Shown here piece after piece: positions 7,418 to 16,655 of a stretch of 64,000 bases of DNA. The stretch spans positions 2,046,001-2,110,000 of the forward strand of contig JADJJR010000001.1 of NCBI GenBank assembly GCA_016706425.1, in the 5' to 3' direction. A program made the translations under genes and the position numbers. Every line of letters starts with the position of its first letter. Position 1 is the stretch's first letter. The notes beneath the pieces are model-generated. The model had not been told where the DNA came from. It saw only the letters and a program-made list of their open reading frames with translations, and ran no database searches. Origin of the DNA: Elusimicrobiota bacterium. Its GTDB lineage: Bacteria; Elusimicrobiota; Elusimicrobia; FEN-1173.

Positions 7418-9445
7418 ACGGGCCCGCCCGGTCCGGGCGCCCTCGCGGGTTCCTTTCCCGGGGACCATCATGTCCTGGATTTCTTTGATTTTGTCCCGCA
7501 ACACGGCCGCCATTTCAAAGTCCAAGGCATCGGCCGCCTCGCGCATCTGCGTCTGAAGGGCTTTGATCAGCCCCGGGAGTTCCTTGCGCGTCAAATAGCG
7601 CTCTCCCCCGTCGCGGACGAGGAGCGGCAATCCCGCCTCCTTCGCCTTGACCTGAAACTCCTCCAGGTCGTGCACCGCCTTCACGACCGTCCGTGGGGTG
7701 ATGCCGTGGGCGCGGTTGTGGGCGGCCTGTTTTTCCCGGCGGCGGTCCATTTCATCGATCGCGCGGCGCATGGAACCCGTCATGGTGTCGGCGTAGAGCA
7801 CCACCTCGCCGTTGACGTTTCGGGCGGCTCGACCGCAGACTTGAATGAGCGTCGTTTCCGATCGCAAAAAACCCTCTTTGTCCGCGTCGAGCACCGCCAC
7901 CAGGGACACTTCCGGCAGGTCGAGCCCTTCCCGCAACAGGTTGATGCCCACCAGCACGTCGAAGGTCCCCCGGCGCAGGTCTTTTAAAATTTCCACGCGC
8001 TCCAGGGCGTCGATGTCGGAGTGCAGGTACCTCACCTTGAGCTTTTTTCCGCTCAAGTAGGCGGCCAAATCCTCCGCGGTCTTTTTGGTGAGCGTGGTGA
8101 CGAGGCAGCGTTCCCTGCGCTTCACCCGCTCTTGAATGCGGGCGATCAAGTCGTCCACTTGGCCGCGCGAGGGCCGCAACCGCACCTCCGGGTCCACCAA
8201 TCCCGTGGGACGGATGACCTGCTCTATCACGGCGCCGCCGGTTTTTTTCAGCTCGTAGGGCCCGGGCGTGGCCGACACGTGGATGATCTGCGGCACCAGC
8301 GATTCGAATTCCGGGAATTTGAGCGGGCGGTTGTCCAGGGCCGAGGGCAGGCGGAACCCGTAGTCCACCAGCGTCTGCTTGCGCGCGCGGTCGCCCTCGT
8401 ACATCCCGCCGATCTGCGGCACCGTCACGTGGGATTCGTCGATCACCACCAGGAAATCCTTGGGAAAATAGTCGAACAGGCAGGCCGGCCGCTCGCCCGG
8501 CGGGCGGCCCGACAGGGGACGGGAATAGTTCTCGATGCCGTGGCAAAAACCCATTTCGCGCATCATTTCCATATCGAAGCGCGTGCGTTGTTCGAGCCGC
8601 TGGGCTTCCAGCAACTTCCCCCCACTCCGCAAAACAGTCAAGCGGTCGGCCAGTTCCATTTCGATGTCGACGACGGCGCGGTCGATGATGTCGCGGGTGG
8701 TGACGAAATGTTTGGCGGGGTAAACGTAGGCGCGCTCTTTTTCCTCCAGCACCGCCCCCGTCAACGGGTGCACGCGCCGCAGGCGCGCCACACGGTCCCC
8801 ATCGAACTCCACCCGCAGGACGGTTTCCAGATAGGCTGGGAATATTTCCACCACGTCGCCCTTGACGCGGAACCGGCCGCGCGAAAAATCGACTTCGTTG
8901 CGTTCGTATTGAATGTCCACCAGCGCGCGCAGGAAGTCCCGCCGGTCCACCGTGGAGCCGCGTTCCACGCCCACGCAGAGGTCCCGGTACTCCCGCGGAC
9001 TGCCCAACCCGTAAATGCAGGACACCGAGGCCACCACCACCACGTCCCGGCGTTCCAGCAAGGCGGTCGTCGCTTTCAACCGCAAACGGTCGATGTGGTC
9101 GTTGATGGAGGCATCCTTTTCTATGTAGGTGTCGCTCTGGGGGACGTAGGCCTCGGGCTGGTAGTAGTCGTAATAGGAGATGAAATATTCGACGGCGTTT
9201 TTGGGGAAAAAGGCTTTGAGCTCGGCGTAGAGCTGGGCCGCGAGGATTTTATTGGGTGAGATCAAGAGCGTCGGTCGGTTCACCGCCGCGATGACGTTGG
9301 CGACGGTGAAGGTTTTGCCGCTGCCCGTCACCCCGAGCAGCACCTGGTGGCGATCTCCTCGGGCGAGCCCCTCGGTCAGTTGGCGGATGGCCTCCGGCTG
9401 GTCCCCCGCCGGTTGGAAATCGGAAACGACTTCAAAGCGGTCCAT
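7403..9445 (-). CDS. uvrB: UvrABC excinuclease subunit B
   Basis: A 680-residue DNA-repair helicase-like protein. UvrB receives damaged DNA from UvrA and then loads UvrC for incision. The Walker A motif GVTGSGKT is at about 38-45. The beta-hairpin region has the YYDYYQPEAYVP block, helicase motifs include VVIDESH and the late GINLLREGLDLPEVSLV, and a C-terminal UVR motif (about 620-655) provides the UvrC contact. Length matches the family. The ATG at 9445 is nine bases after the surE stop, so it is probably part of the murG-surE-uvrB unit. Confidence 0.97.
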   Translation of the reverse strand: MDRFEVVSDFQPAGDQPEAIRQLTEGLARGDRHQVLLGVTGSGKTFTVANVIAAVNRPTLLISPNKILAAQLYAELKAFFPKNAVEYFISYYDYYQPEAYVPQSDTYIEKDASINDHIDRLRLKATTALLERRDVVVVASVSCIYGLGSPREYRDLCVGVERGSTVDRRDFLRALVDIQYERNEVDFSRGRFRVKGDVVEIFPAYLETVLRVEFDGDRVARLRRVHPLTGAVLEEKERAYVYPAKHFVTTRDIIDRAVVDIEMELADRLTVLRSGGKLLEAQRLEQRTRFDMEMMREMGFCHGIENYSRPLSGRPPGERPACLFDYFPKDFLVVIDESHVTVPQIGGMYEGDRARKQTLVDYGFRLPSALDNRPLKFPEFESLVPQIIHVSATPGPYELKKTGGAVIEQVIRPTGLVDPEVRLRPSRGQVDDLIARIQERVKRRERCLVTTLTKKTAEDLAAYLSGKKLKVRYLHSDIDALERVEILKDLRRGTFDVLVGINLLREGLDLPEVSLVAVLDADKEGFLRSETTLIQVCGRAARNVNGEVVLYADTMTGSMRRAIDEMDRRREKQAAHNRAHGITPRTVVKAVHDLEEFQVKAKEAGLPLLVRDGGERYLTRKELPGLIKALQTQMREAADALDFEMAAVLRDKIKEIQDMMVPGKGTREGARTGRARSKRV

Positions 9446-9454
9446 CCGCTTATT

Positions 9455-10213
9455 TTACCAAGGCCAGTGGCGAAGGACGGGAAGGAAACTTGTGTCGGTT
9501 TCGTAGAGCCGGACCGGCGTGACGGATATTTTTCCGTCCTGGATGGCCTCGATGTCGGAGCCCGGCTCGGGCACGCCCCGGGGCACGGCGCCCGCCATCC
9601 AAAAATACGTCTGGCCCCGGGGATCCACCCGGGACGCCAGGGCCCGGCCGTAGATGCGCCGGCCCAGGGTGGTCACGGCCACGCCTTTCAACCGCGTCCA
9701 GGGGCGGTTGGGCACATTGATGTTCAAACAGGTGTTGCCGGGCAGGGGTCGCTCCAGAAGCCGCCGGGCCACGGTGCGCGCGAAACGCGCCGCCGTGGCG
9801 TAGTGCACGTCCGGGTCTTTGCTCGCCACGGAGATGGCGAAGGCCGGCAGGCCCAGCATGCAGGCTTCCTTGGCCGCGCCCACGGTGCCGGAGTACATGG
9901 TGTCGGCCCCCAGGTTGGCCCCGTGATTGATGCCCGACACCACCAGGTCCACCCGCTCCCGCATAACGGAGATGACCCCAAAGCGCGCGCAGTCGGCGGG
10001 CGTGCCGTTCATGATCAAGAGATTTTTTTCCAACCGACGCACGCGGATCGGTTTGTGCAGGGTGATCGCGTGGCTCGCGGCGGATCGTTCCCGCTCGGGC
10101 ACCACCACCGTGACATTGCCGACGGACGCCAGCGCCTTGGCCAGCGGACGCAGGCCGCCGCCGTAGACACCGTCGTCGTTCACGACCAGGATCTGGGGTT
10201 TATTTTTGGGCAC
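9455..10213 (-). CDS. surE: 5'/3'-nucleotidase SurE
   Basis: A 252-residue survival protein E family phosphatase, acting on nucleoside monophosphates. The N-terminal NDDG metal site, the SGINHGANLG segment and the YSGTVGAA block are all present. The start is GTG 10213, which overlaps the end of murG by 14 bases and has a GAGGG ribosome-binding sequence about six bases upstream. Cytoplasmic; in many bacteria it is linked to stationary-phase survival. Confidence 0.95.
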   Translation of the reverse strand: MPKNKPQILVVNDDGVYGGGLRPLAKALASVGNVTVVVPERERSAASHAITLHKPIRVRRLEKNLLIMNGTPADCARFGVISVMRERVDLVVSGINHGANLGADTMYSGTVGAAKEACMLGLPAFAISVASKDPDVHYATAARFARTVARRLLERPLPGNTCLNINVPNRPWTRLKGVAVTTLGRRIYGRALASRVDPRGQTYFWMAGAVPRGVPEPGSDIEAIQDGKISVTPVRLYETDTSFLPVLRHWPW

Positions 10214-11303
10214 GGGTTCCCTCGCTTTCCACCACGTCGGCCAACCGCTCCGCCGCGTTCATGAGGAGGGGCGGCGCGGCCTTCGCGCGGGCGGCGTTGT
10301 CGGCGCGCAGGGCCGCCAGGGGCGGCAGGGACGCCAAGGCCAAAGACAGGGTGTCGGGCCGCAGGGCCCGTTCGGCCACAACCCGGGCCTGGCCCCGCTC
10401 GGCCAAAAAAGCCGCGTTGTGGGTTTGGTGGTCGTCCGTCGCGAAGGGAAAAGGGACCAGGAGGGCGGGCCGACCCACGCGCCACAGTTCCATGACGGTG
10501 TTGGCCCCGGCGCGGGCGATCACGTAATCGGCCGCGGAATAGGCCGCCGCCATGCCCGGCCAAAAGCCTTTCACGAACGCCCGCCGACCGGCGCGTTCGT
10601 GGGCGGCGCGCATGGGTTCCTCGTCCGTTGGTCCGGTCAAATGGATCACCTGCCACCGCGGTTGCGCGGGCAAGGCGTTCAGGGCCTCCACGGCCCAGCG
10701 GTTGAGAGCCCGCGCGCCCTGACTGCCGCCGAACACCAACAACGTCGGCGCCTCCGGGTCCAGCCCCAGAGAGAGGCGCGCCTCCGCCGGGTCCAGGGGC
10801 ACCAGGTCGGGCCGGAGCGGCAACCCCGTCCATTCGCGGCGGACCGCCCGGGGCGAAAGGCCTTCGGTGGACTCAAAGCTGGTGGCCACGACCCGGGCCC
10901 AACGGGAGAGTACGCGGTTGGCCAGACCGGCCCGGGTGTTTTGCTCGTGCAGAACGATGGGCACGCCCGCCCCCCGGGCCGCCAGTCCCGCCGGGGCCGA
11001 CACATAGCCGCCCATGCCGAGGAACACGTCGGGCCGCTCCCGCCGCACGGTGCGCCGCGCGGCGCCCCAGGCCGTCATCAATTTTAAGGGGTAGGTGAAG
11101 AGAGCGGGGTTGAGCCCGCGGGGAAAACCTTCGAAATGGAACGCCGTCGAGGGGAAGCCCTCGCGGGCCAGGTATTCGGGGGAGCGACCGTCCTGCTTGA
11201 CCAGGAAATGAACCAAGTGACCGCGCGCGCGCAGGGCCTTGGCCGCCGCCACGCCGGGCAACAAATGTCCCCCCGTCCCTCCCGCGGCGATCAGGACGCG
11301 CAT
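10200..11303 (-). CDS. murG: UDP-N-acetylglucosamine-N-acetylmuramyl-(pentapeptide) pyrophosphoryl-undecaprenol GlcNAc transferase
   Basis: A 367-residue GT28 glycosyltransferase that converts lipid I to lipid II at the inner membrane face. I start at ATG 11303, where the conserved MRVLIAAGGTGGH begins, rather than at the in-frame ATG at 11357. Other signatures are GMGGYVSAPAGLAA, HEQNTRAGLANR and GGSQGARALN, the donor-site loop. The order ftsW then murG fits a dcw cluster, but a 384-bp gap separates them, so murG may have its own promoter and heads a murG-surE-uvrB unit. Confidence 0.96.
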   Translation of the reverse strand: MRVLIAAGGTGGHLLPGVAAAKALRARGHLVHFLVKQDGRSPEYLAREGFPSTAFHFEGFPRGLNPALFTYPLKLMTAWGAARRTVRRERPDVFLGMGGYVSAPAGLAARGAGVPIVLHEQNTRAGLANRVLSRWARVVATSFESTEGLSPRAVRREWTGLPLRPDLVPLDPAEARLSLGLDPEAPTLLVFGGSQGARALNRWAVEALNALPAQPRWQVIHLTGPTDEEPMRAAHERAGRRAFVKGFWPGMAAAYSAADYVIARAGANTVMELWRVGRPALLVPFPFATDDHQTHNAAFLAERGQARVVAERALRPDTLSLALASLPPLAALRADNAARAKAAPPLLMNAAERLADVVESEGTRAQK

Positions 11304-11687
11304 GGGGTTTTCTTCACGATTTTGGAAAGAATTTGGGTCATTTAATTTTGGGTTCAAACCGTAGCCGCTTGCCGAGCGAGGTGATATGTTTTCATATTAT
11401 CAAAGTTACAGGCGGCAGAGCAGTGGAACGCCGGCCCGGTCCCCGGAGAGGGAGAATGTGGGTCGGCCAGCCCGTGTTTTCATTAAACTTTGAGAAAGGG
11501 GCCGGGGGCGAGAAATTGAATTGCTGTGGCTTCGACGTTCCCCCGCTTTTCATGCCAGAGGCAATAAGGTTTCCGGGGTCTGGAACAGACCCAACGGAGG
11601 CTCAAAAATGGCGCCAACGGTAAACCAAAGAGCCGATTGTCCCGATCTTGAAAGAAGCGGTGGCCGGCGGAACGCGGAGGGGAAAAC
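11304..11687. other. 384-bp non-coding gap between ftsW and murG
   Basis: This is the longest gap inside the wall-synthesis block. No homologous-looking protein or tRNA is visible. It is AT-richer near 11380-11405, where the minus strand reads TTTGATAATATG, a possible -10 region without a clear -35. A 17-bp palindrome lies at 11576-11592. On the plus strand a GGAGG sits seven bases before ATG 11608, but that frame runs antisense through ftsW and is probably chance. Confidence 0.6.
11576..11592. repeat. 17-bp palindrome upstream of murG
   Basis: GGGTCTG-GAA-CAGACCC is a perfect 7-bp inverted repeat around a 3-base centre. It has no adjacent T-run, so it is not an intrinsic terminator; it could be an operator or an RNA hairpin in the ftsW-murG gap. 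Confidence 0.5.
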
Positions 11688-12812
11688 TTATCGTCCCCGG
11701 GGAGAGAGGACCGGGGTGCCGCGGTGGCGGGAGACGTTCAAGACGAGCCCGATGGACGTCATGAGCACCAAAAGCGACGACCCGCCGAAAGACAGAAACG
11801 GCAATGGGATGCCCTTGGTGGGCAACAAACCCGTCACGACGCCGAGGTTGAGCAACACCTGCCCGCCGATGGTGAGGGCGACGCCCGCCGCCAGCAGGGC
11901 GTGGAACCAATGGGTGGCGCGGAAGGCCACGCGGAAACAAAGATAGGTAAGCACGAAATAAGCGGTCGTTAAAAGCGACGTCCCCAGAAAGCCGAATTCC
12001 TCCCCGAAGATGGGAAAGATAAAGTCCGTCTGCGACTCCGGCATGTAATACATTTTGATGGTCGACTCGCCGGAACCCTTACCCCAAAACCCGCCGGAAC
12101 CCAGGGCCATCAGCGACTGCACCAGTTGGTAGCCGACGCCTTGGGATTCCTTCCAGGGATCCAAAAAAGCGAGCAGGCGCTGACGTCGATAGGGCACCGA
12201 CAGCGCCAGAAACAAACCCGGGATCGTCGCCAGTCCGACCAGGAACAGATGCCGCCACTTGGCCCCGGCCATCGCGATGAGGCTGAAAGCCACGCAGCCG
12301 ATGAGGAAAGGCGTGCCCAAATCCCGCTCCAACAAGATCAACCCCAGCACAAACCCCGTCACGATCAACGGCGGCAAAAAACCCGACCAACGCGTGAGAC
12401 GGCTTTGCCGGCGGTCGAGGTAATCGGCCAACACCAGCACCACGGCCAACTTAGCGAACTCGGACGGCTGAACGCCCAGGCCGCCGACCCGCAACCACCG
12501 TTTGGCCCCGCCGACTTCGTGCCCGGCCACCAAGACGAGGACCAACAAAACCACCGTCGCGATCAAAACCGGCCGCGCCATCCGTTGCACCCACGACAGG
12601 GGTGTCAACGCGGCCACGCCCAGGCCCACCATGCCAAGCGCGGTCCAAATCATTTGCCGCTTGAGGAAGAAATATTGATCGCCGTAACGGCTGTCGCCCA
12701 GGAGCGCGCTGGCGGAATACAGAACCAACCAGCCGAACACGGTCAGCCCGGCCGTCCACGACAGCAGGGCCACATCCACGGGGCGTTTGGGCGTTTCGGC
12801 GCGCGCGGTCAC
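11688..12812 (-). CDS. ftsW: Peptidoglycan glycosyltransferase FtsW (SEDS family)
   Basis: A 374-residue polytopic membrane protein of the SEDS family, which polymerises lipid II at the septum together with FtsI. About ten hydrophobic segments are visible. Typical features are the GAKRWLRVGGLGVQPSEFAKLAVVLVLA run (split across the family's conserved loop), an ERDLGTP block, and a C-terminal GLLPTKGIPLPFLSFGGSS. The GTG at 12812 overlaps the murD stop (GTGA). Its place beside murD and ftsI favours FtsW over RodA. Confidence 0.94.
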   Translation of the reverse strand: MTARAETPKRPVDVALLSWTAGLTVFGWLVLYSASALLGDSRYGDQYFFLKRQMIWTALGMVGLGVAALTPLSWVQRMARPVLIATVVLLVLVLVAGHEVGGAKRWLRVGGLGVQPSEFAKLAVVLVLADYLDRRQSRLTRWSGFLPPLIVTGFVLGLILLERDLGTPFLIGCVAFSLIAMAGAKWRHLFLVGLATIPGLFLALSVPYRRQRLLAFLDPWKESQGVGYQLVQSLMALGSGGFWGKGSGESTIKMYYMPESQTDFIFPIFGEEFGFLGTSLLTTAYFVLTYLCFRVAFRATHWFHALLAAGVALTIGGQVLLNLGVVTGLLPTKGIPLPFLSFGGSSLLVLMTSIGLVLNVSRHRGTPVLSPRGR

Positions 12813-14179
12813 GGCAGGGCCTCGGCGAGCGCGCGGAACACGCGGCCCCGGTGTTCAAAATTTTCGAACTGATCGAAGGAAGCGCAGGCGGGCGACAAAA
12901 GAACGATGTCCCCGGCCGTCGCCGTTTCGGCAGCGCGGCGGACGGCCCCGGCCATGTCGCCGGCGCGGAAAAAGGCCGCGGCACCCGCCAGGTCTTTTTC
13001 GATTTTAGGAGCGGCTTCCCCGATCAAAAGAATTTCCTTCACTTTTCGCCGGACGAGCCCGGCGAGGGGCGTGTAGGGCGCCCCCTTGTCCTGTCCGCCC
13101 AGGATCAACCGCAATCGTCCGGGAAAAGCCTCCAGGGCCACGCGGGTCGAATCCACGTTGGTGGCCTTGCTGTCATTGATGAAGCGCACCCCACGCCGTT
13201 CCCGGATAAATTCCAGACGATGGGCCACGCCCCGGAAAGCGGACAGCGCTTGGCGCACGGCGGCGCCCGGCACGCCGAGGGCGCGCGCGCAGGCCACGGC
13301 GGCGGCGGCGTTTTCCCCATTGTGGCGGCCGGGCAGATGCGCGGGCAGGGCCCATCGGCCGCCGAAACCAACCAGCCCCGAGGCCGACCAACGCAGTCCC
13401 GGGCCGGGCAGGCGGTCCCCGAACCAGGCGACCCCGGCCGGCGCCAGGCCGCGCAGCGCGCGGCAGAGGGCGTCGCGGGCGTTCAATACGGCGGTCTCGT
13501 CCCCGCGTTGCTCCTGGAACAATTTGAATTTGGTGCGGGCGTAATTGTCGAGCGTGCCGTGGCGACTTAGGTGATCCGGCGTGACGTTGAGGAGCGCCCC
13601 CACCGTCGGGCGGAACGCCGAGGCCGTTTCCAGCTGGTAGCTGGACACTTCGAGCGCCAGGGCGGTGTCGGCGGTCACGCGATCGACGCAATCCGACAGA
13701 GGGGTTCCGATGTTACCGGCGACGACCGTGGGTCGTCCCGCCGCCTCAAAAATCGCGCCCAGGAGAGCCGTGGTGGTGGTTTTTCCGTTGGTGCCGGTGA
13801 CGGCGGCCGACCAGCGCGGCCAGCGGCCGGCCAGCGACAGTGCGCGGTAAGCCAGTTCCAGTTCGCCCCACACCAACGCGCCCCGCGCGCGGAGGGGCTC
13901 CCAAGTCGAGGCGGGCACCCCGGGGCTGGGAACCACGAGGTCCCAACGTTTCCCCAACAGGTGATGACTCCCCGCTTCAACGGTGATCGCGGGGGGCAGA
14001 CCCCGCAACGCCTCGCCCAGGGATTCCCGGGAGCGGGACTCGGTCACCGACACGCGGGCGCCCAGGCGCTCCAGAAGACGCGCGGCGGCGGCCCCGGACT
14101 TGCCCAGGCCGATCACCAGGGCGCGGCGGTCGTCGAACCAGCCGCGCGCGCCGGGCGATGTTTCGATCTTTGGCGTCAC
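12809..14179 (-). CDS. murD: UDP-N-acetylmuramoylalanine-D-glutamate ligase
   Basis: A 456-residue Mur ligase that adds D-Glu to UDP-MurNAc-L-Ala. The N-terminal Rossmann part has VIGLGKSG. The central ATPase has GTNGKTTT, with EVSSYQLE further on, and the C-terminal part has FINDSKATNVDST and LILGGQDKG. The start is GTG 14179, four bases after the mraY stop. Confidence 0.96.
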   Translation of the reverse strand: MTPKIETSPGARGWFDDRRALVIGLGKSGAAAARLLERLGARVSVTESRSRESLGEALRGLPPAITVEAGSHHLLGKRWDLVVPSPGVPASTWEPLRARGALVWGELELAYRALSLAGRWPRWSAAVTGTNGKTTTTALLGAIFEAAGRPTVVAGNIGTPLSDCVDRVTADTALALEVSSYQLETASAFRPTVGALLNVTPDHLSRHGTLDNYARTKFKLFQEQRGDETAVLNARDALCRALRGLAPAGVAWFGDRLPGPGLRWSASGLVGFGGRWALPAHLPGRHNGENAAAAVACARALGVPGAAVRQALSAFRGVAHRLEFIRERRGVRFINDSKATNVDSTRVALEAFPGRLRLILGGQDKGAPYTPLAGLVRRKVKEILLIGEAAPKIEKDLAGAAAFFRAGDMAGAVRRAAETATAGDIVLLSPACASFDQFENFEHRGRVFRALAEALP

Positions 14180-14183
14180 ACCC

Positions 14184-15272
14184 TCACCGGATTTTGAGGG
14201 AGGTCATGGCGATCAACGCCAACACGATGGCCGCGATCCAAAAACGGATGGTGACTTTGGTCTCGGGAAGACCGCCGACTTCAAAATGGTGGTGAAGCGG
14301 CGCCATGCGGAACACCCGCCGTCCCTTGCGCAGGCGCACCGAGCCGATTTGCAGGATGACCGACAGGGCCTCGGCCACGAAAACGCCGCCGACGACGACG
14401 AGGATCAATTCCTGTTGCAAGCTCAAGGCCGCGAGCCCCAGCGCGCCACCGAGGGGCAAGGACCCCGTGTCGCCCATAAAAATTTCCGCCGGGTGGGCGT
14501 TGAACCACAGAAACCCCAGGCACGCACCGCCGAGCGCCGCCAGGAACACCGTCAATTCCCCCGCCCCGGGCACGGACACCAGGCGCAAATAGGCCGAGAG
14601 TTTGGCGTGGCCGGCCAAATAAGCGAACACCGCGAAGGAGAGACCGCTCACCACCAACGTGCCGGGGGCCAGGCCGTCCAATCCGTCGGTAAGATTAACC
14701 GCGTTGGAGGCGCCGACCAACACGATCAAGGCGAAGGACAGATAGAAGCCGTGAAGGGGAATCGAGACCCCCTTGGCGTACGGAATGAAGACCCGGTGGG
14801 CGAATTCCGCGTTGGGGGGCGCGAAATAGAAATAGCTGCCCACGCCCAGGGCCCATACCACCATGGCGCCCATCTTGAGATTTTCCGATAGGCCGCCGGC
14901 CGGGTGCCGCTTGAGCCACTTGCGGTAGTCGTCCAAAAACCCCAGGGCCCCCAGGTACAGGCAGGTCCCGATGGCGAGCAGGATAAAACGGTTGTCGAGC
15001 CGCGCCCATAGGAGGGTCGATCCCAACAGGGCGAAAAGGATCAAGAGACCGCCCATGGTGGGCGTGCCGGATTTTTTGAGGTGGGATTCCGGACCGTATT
15101 CGCGAATGAACTGCTGCATGCGCGCGCGTTTGAGCGCGGCGATGAAAGGCCCGCCGAACAACAGGCACAGAGCCAACGCCGTGAGGAAGGCCCCCCCCGA
15201 CCGAAAGGTGATGTATTGAAAAACGTTAAAGGGGGAGAAGACCTCCCGCCATTGAACAAGGGAATAAAGCAT
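14184..15272 (-). CDS. mraY: Phospho-N-acetylmuramoyl-pentapeptide-transferase
   Basis: A 362-residue integral membrane enzyme, with about ten hydrophobic segments, that makes lipid I by transferring phospho-MurNAc-pentapeptide to undecaprenyl phosphate. The catalytic motifs are visible: FLDDYRKW, NLTDGLDGLA, GDTGSLPLGG, and HHHFEVGG near the C-terminus. The ATG at 15272 follows an AAGGAG ribosome-binding site that overlaps the murF stop; the two genes are three bases apart. Confidence 0.97.
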   Translation of the reverse strand: MLYSLVQWREVFSPFNVFQYITFRSGGAFLTALALCLLFGGPFIAALKRARMQQFIREYGPESHLKKSGTPTMGGLLILFALLGSTLLWARLDNRFILLAIGTCLYLGALGFLDDYRKWLKRHPAGGLSENLKMGAMVVWALGVGSYFYFAPPNAEFAHRVFIPYAKGVSIPLHGFYLSFALIVLVGASNAVNLTDGLDGLAPGTLVVSGLSFAVFAYLAGHAKLSAYLRLVSVPGAGELTVFLAALGGACLGFLWFNAHPAEIFMGDTGSLPLGGALGLAALSLQQELILVVVGGVFVAEALSVILQIGSVRLRKGRRVFRMAPLHHHFEVGGLPETKVTIRFWIAAIVLALIAMTSLKIR

Positions 15273-15275
15273 CCG

Positions 15276-16655
15276 TCACTCCTTCATTAAGAACGGCTCA
15301 TAAATTTCTTCCAGCCGGGCGCCGCGCGACCCCTTGAAAAACACGGACGTGTCCGGCGTGAGGCTTTGGGTCAGGGCCTCGCGGGCGGCCGCGCGGTCTT
15401 CGGTGGCCGTCAAGGGGGCCTTCCCGCCCGAACGCTCGTACCCCTCGCGCACCCAGGCGTGCTCGGGGCCGACGAACACGGCGGCGGCCAAGGGCAGGGC
15501 CGCGAGCTTTTCACCCAGAGCGCGATGTTCGGCCTCGGCCGATTCGCCGAGTTCCAACATACTGCCCACAACGGCCACGCGCGGCCAATGGGGAAAAGCG
15601 GAAACAAAGCTCTCCAAACCCGCCGCCATCGAGTCGGGGTTGGCGTTGTAGGCGTCGATCAAAAAGAGGGATCCGTCGGGGCGGCGCTTCATCTGCATGC
15701 GCTGGGCGGGCGGCGCGAAGGACGGGAACGCCGCGGCCACGTCGATCAGATTCATGCGCTCCCAGAGGGCCACGGCCGCCGCGGCCAAGGCGTTCGTCAC
15801 ATTGAACAGACCCGGCACGGGCAGGCGCACCGCCCGGCGCGCGCCCGCCACCACCAAATCGAAGGCCGTGTGGGGATCCTGACGCACATTGATCCCGCGC
15901 ACATTGGCGGTCTCGTCGCGACCGTAGGTCACGACGGAACAGGCCGCGCTTTTCCGCCGCGCGGCGAGGAGGGGGTCATCGATGTTGAGAAACGCCAAAT
16001 CCTCCGCGGACAAAGCCTCCACCAGTTCCCATTTCGCGCGGGCCACCCCCTCCAAGGTACCGAAAGTTTGCAGATGGGCCCGACCGATCGACGTCAATAC
16101 CCCGATCTCCGGCCGGGCCAGGGCCGCGAGCCGCGCGATGTCCCCTTTGGCGGAGGCGCCCATTTCAATCACGGCGTGGGTGTGTTCGGGCCGCAATTCC
16201 AAAAGCGAGAGAGGCAGGCCCACCTGGCTGTTGAGGTTGCCCCGCGTGGCGTAAACCGTTTTACCCCCCGCCCGCAGAAGGTGGGCGATCATTTCTTTGG
16301 TCGTGGTTTTGCCATTGGAGCCGGTGACGCCGATCACGCGGAGACTGAGTTTTTGCCGATGGGCGCGGGCCCAGGACTGAAGACCCGCCAGGGTGTCGTC
16401 CACGCGCACGAGACCGAACCCCTCGGGCAATTCCTCGGTCGGCCGGCCCACCAACGCCCCCACGGCGCCCCGCCCAGCGACTTCTTTCAAGAAATCGTGT
16501 CCGTCCCGACGCTCGCCTTTAAGCGCAATGAAAAAATCCCCCGGCGCCACGGACCGCGAGTCGGTCACCACCCGCGCGGGAAGGCCGACGCCCGCGCGGA
16601 TCAATTGCCCCCCCGCGCGCTCGGCCAAAGCGGGCCAAGAGTCGATCAAGCTCAT
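15276..16655 (-). CDS. murF: UDP-N-acetylmuramoyl-tripeptide-D-alanyl-D-alanine ligase
   Basis: A 459-residue Mur ligase that adds D-Ala-D-Ala to the UDP-MurNAc-tripeptide. It has the VTDSRSVAPGDFFIALKG N-terminal signature, the GVTGSNGKTTTKEM ATP-binding loop, an EMGAS segment, and the IDAYNANPDSM block typical of MurF. The ATG at 16655 overlaps the murE stop as ATGA. Confidence 0.96.
   Translation of the reverse strand: MSLIDSWPALAERAGGQLIRAGVGLPARVVTDSRSVAPGDFFIALKGERRDGHDFLKEVAGRGAVGALVGRPTEELPEGFGLVRVDDTLAGLQSWARAHRQKLSLRVIGVTGSNGKTTTKEMIAHLLRAGGKTVYATRGNLNSQVGLPLSLLELRPEHTHAVIEMGASAKGDIARLAALARPEIGVLTSIGRAHLQTFGTLEGVARAKWELVEALSAEDLAFLNIDDPLLAARRKSAACSVVTYGRDETANVRGINVRQDPHTAFDLVVAGARRAVRLPVPGLFNVTNALAAAAVALWERMNLIDVAAAFPSFAPPAQRMQMKRRPDGSLFLIDAYNANPDSMAAGLESFVSAFPHWPRVAVVGSMLELGESAEAEHRALGEKLAALPLAAAVFVGPEHAWVREGYERSGGKAPLTATEDRAAAREALTQSLTPDTSVFFKGSRGARLEEIYEPFLMKE

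Noticed and set aside
11608..11946. Plus-strand frame with GGAGG seven bases before its ATG
   Set aside because: It runs antisense through the ftsW coding region, has no recognisable protein features and is likely chance.
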